From Rickettsiales bacterium (lineage in GTDB: Bacteria > Pseudomonadota > Alphaproteobacteria > Rs-D84): DNA of 8,037 nt. Below are positions 6,336 through 8,037 of this stretch, in pieces (the stretch's first letter is position 1; the number at the start of each line of letters is the position of its first letter). Made by a program: the position numbers and the translations under genes. The stretch spans positions 1 to 8,037 of the forward strand of contig JAIRLP010000098.1 in NCBI GenBank assembly GCA_031259365.1, read 5' to 3'. The notes beneath the pieces were generated by a model, which was not told the DNA's origin, did no database searches, and saw only the letters and a program-made list of their open reading frames with translations.

Positions 6336-6938
6336 ATGAAAACATCTATGATATTTTTTCATGGAAAAGGGAAAAAACCTAATGACCCTTTGTTTAAACC
6401 ATTTAATGATATAGCAGAATTGTTTAATGCTGATTTGATTCCAATTACAGCCCAATTTCCACACAGGGACGGGTTTCGTTGGCACAACATAAACAAGCAA
6501 CCAGAAACAAAAACTGAATTTATACAATCACTACAGTATATTCAATCCGAAACGGATAAGATTTTAACCGCTCGAAAACAAACTTTTAATGATGTTGTTT
6601 GGCTGGGTTATTCTCAGGGTTCAGACTTGGCAATACGCATGGCGTTGTCTAATGGGGCAAAAAGAGTAATTGTATTCAGCGCGGATATTCTTGAACAGCT
6701 TCCTTTGCCAAACAAACCAAAAACAGATTTTCAAGTAGACTGGATAGAGGCTGGAAAAGATAATGTTTTAAAACAAGAACGAAAAGAAACTTACAAAAGA
6801 TTGCAATCTATGGGAATTAAAGTAAACTATCTTATATCTGAAAAATCCGAACATTTTTATATCAAACAAATAGATACAATTATAGAAAACATTGATATTA
6901 CGAATTACGTTTCTTTTATCAAAGATTTGACGAGATAA
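6336..6938 (+). CDS. Alpha/beta hydrolase (serine esterase-like)
   Basis: This encodes a 200-residue cytosolic protein with no signal peptide. It has an early strand ending in an HG oxyanion-type motif (MIFFHGKG, residues 5-12), a nucleophile elbow G91-Y-S-Q-G95 (S93 the likely nucleophile), a likely acid D142 in EAGKDNVL, and a likely base H173 in SEHFYI. Order and spacing fit a small carboxylesterase/phospholipase-type hydrolase; the substrate cannot be told. It starts 8 nt after the topA stop and ends 9 nt before dnaG, so it is probably co-transcribed. Only a weak GAG precedes the ATG; an in-frame ATG at 6348 is an alternative. Its bases are clearly AT-richer than topA and much more so than dnaG (for example 18 G/C in the 60 bases from 6361), which suggests a later insertion. 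Confidence 0.8.
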   Translation: MKTSMIFFHGKGKKPNDPLFKPFNDIAELFNADLIPITAQFPHRDGFRWHNINKQPETKTEFIQSLQYIQSETDKILTARKQTFNDVVWLGYSQGSDLAIRMALSNGAKRVIVFSADILEQLPLPNKPKTDFQVDWIEAGKDNVLKQERKETYKRLQSMGIKVNYLISEKSEHFYIKQIDTIIENIDITNYVSFIKDLTR

Positions 6939-6947
6939 AAAAGAAAA

Positions 6948-8037
6948 ATGGCACCATATAACCGCAATTTTACAGATGAACTGCGGGAACGTTTATCAAT
7001 CGTAGACGTCGTCGGACGCCGCGTTCCGCTGACTAAAAAAGGCCAAAACCATTGGGGATGCTGCCCTTTTCATAATGAAAAAACGCCGAGCTTCTCTGTC
7101 AACGAACAAAAAGGATTTTATCACTGCTTCGGCTGCGGCGAGCATGGCGATATCATTTCGTTTATCATGAAATCCGAAAACATGGATTTTAAGGCGGCGA
7201 TTGCCGAGCTGGCTCAAATGGTCGGCATAAAGATGCCAGAATATAAGCCGAAGCCCGCGGCACAAATCGCGCACGAAGAATCTTACTTCGGCATTTCCGA
7301 ATCCGCCGCAAAAATCTATCAGCAGAAATTGTTCGAACCCGAAGGCAAGACGGCGCTGGAATATATAAAAAAGCGCGGATTTAGTGCAGATACGATAAAA
7401 AAGTATCGCCTGGGCTATGCGCCAAAAAACAACATAATTGTAAACAAATTTATAAACACAAAATTTGAAACCCTACAATCGACGGGACTTGCGCGCCGCG
7501 GCGATTACGGTCCGTACGATTTCTTCCGCGACAAGCTGATGTTCCCTATTTTCAACCTGCAGGGGCAGATCGTCGCATTTTCGGGCCGTAGTCTGGATGG
7601 CAGCGAACCTAAATACATAAACACAGCGGACACAGAACTGTTTCATAAAAGAAAAACCGTATTCGGCCTGAATTTCGCGCGCGACGCCATCCATAGAAAC
7701 AACCGTTCCATAGTGGTAGAGGGTCAGATCGACGCAATCCAAATGCATGTTCACGGATTTCTAGAAACCGTGGCGCCTCTGGGTACTGCGTTGACCGAAG
7801 AACATGTCGCCACCTTGTGCAAGCTAAACCGCAACATTACATTCTGTTTTGACGGCGACAACGCGGGACAAAAGGCGGCCGCGCGCGCAGTATCCGTTGC
7901 GCTGCCATTTCTTCGCGATAATTCGGACATAAGATTCGCCTTTATGCCGCACGGTGCGGATCCAGACGATGTATTGAAATCCAGCGGTGGTATCGACGCG
8001 ATGAAAAAGGTTATCGATTCCGCTCAGCCGCTTGTGG
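6948..8037 (+). CDS. dnaG: DNA primase DnaG (partial, 3' end outside window)
   Basis: This is an open frame of 363 codons running off the window. DnaG makes RNA primers for replication with DnaB. The N-terminal CHC2 zinc finger has C39-x2-H42…C60-x2-C63 (CPFHNEKTPSFSV and YHCFGCG). The catalytic core has FRDKLMFPI, a GQIVAFSGR stretch and PKYINT, then the TOPRIM acidic residues E259 in VVEGQID, D302 and D304 in FDGDNAGQKA, and the GADPDD motif (338-341). The C-terminal DnaB-interaction domain is not included. ATG 6948 gives the typical short lead (…FTDELRERLSIVDVVGRRVPL) and follows an A-rich stretch with no strong Shine-Dalgarno. The gene is GC-richer than the genes before it (38 G/C in the 60 bases from 7861). 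Confidence 0.95.
   Translation, partial: MAPYNRNFTDELRERLSIVDVVGRRVPLTKKGQNHWGCCPFHNEKTPSFSVNEQKGFYHCFGCGEHGDIISFIMKSENMDFKAAIAELAQMVGIKMPEYKPKPAAQIAHEESYFGISESAAKIYQQKLFEPEGKTALEYIKKRGFSADTIKKYRLGYAPKNNIIVNKFINTKFETLQSTGLARRGDYGPYDFFRDKLMFPIFNLQGQIVAFSGRSLDGSEPKYINTADTELFHKRKTVFGLNFARDAIHRNNRSIVVEGQIDAIQMHVHGFLETVAPLGTALTEEHVATLCKLNRNITFCFDGDNAGQKAAARAVSVALPFLRDNSDIRFAFMPHGADPDDVLKSSGGIDAMKKVIDSAQPLV

Noticed and set aside
6948..8037. Phage or plasmid primase instead of cellular DnaG
   Set aside because: The CHC2 finger, RNA-polymerase core and TOPRIM order match cellular DnaG, and no phage or plasmid genes are nearby. The EGQID variant of the usual EGYMD is within the range of cellular primases.

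Overview
All recognisable genes lie on the + strand. They fall into two functional blocks. The first is the elongation (rod-shape) cluster: the end of mreC, then mreD, mrdA (PBP2) and rodA. The second is a DNA-metabolism block: topA, a small alpha/beta hydrolase and the start of dnaG. Overall composition is moderate to AT-rich. The mreC-mreD-mrdA-rodA order, the PBP2 and RodA motifs and the style of TopA and DnaG suggest a Gram-negative bacterium, most likely an alphaproteobacterium from a poorly cultured, reduced-genome-like lineage. That placement is inference, because no rRNA or tRNA lies in the window.

Positions 1-2352 form a tightly packed operon. The mreC stop and mreD start overlap as ATGA, and mreD and mrdA overlap by 8 nt. 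MreC and MreD are the envelope scaffold, PBP2 is the transpeptidase, and RodA (2652-3797) is the SEDS glycan polymerase that works with PBP2. Positions 4063-6327 encode DNA topoisomerase I. It is followed 8 nt later by a visibly AT-richer GxSxG serine hydrolase, and 9 nt after that by a GC-richer dnaG that runs off the window end.

The most unusual part is in the two spacers. The 299-nt gap before rodA and the roughly 250-nt gap before topA are homologous to each other over nearly their whole length (2386-2642 and 3820-4035), in the same orientation. They share exact blocks separated by diverged stretches. Each copy can form a CAATAT/ATATTG hairpin, an ATTTGAC/GTC(T)AAAT hairpin with a variable interior, and an ATGTAT/ATACAT hairpin. 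Each copy also holds a 47-codon ORF ending in a hydrophobic segment that contains GFLL-x-C-x-I-Y. I do not recognise this element. It could be a structured leader or small RNA, a dispersed intergenic repeat, or a family of very small membrane-protein genes; the sequence alone does not decide.
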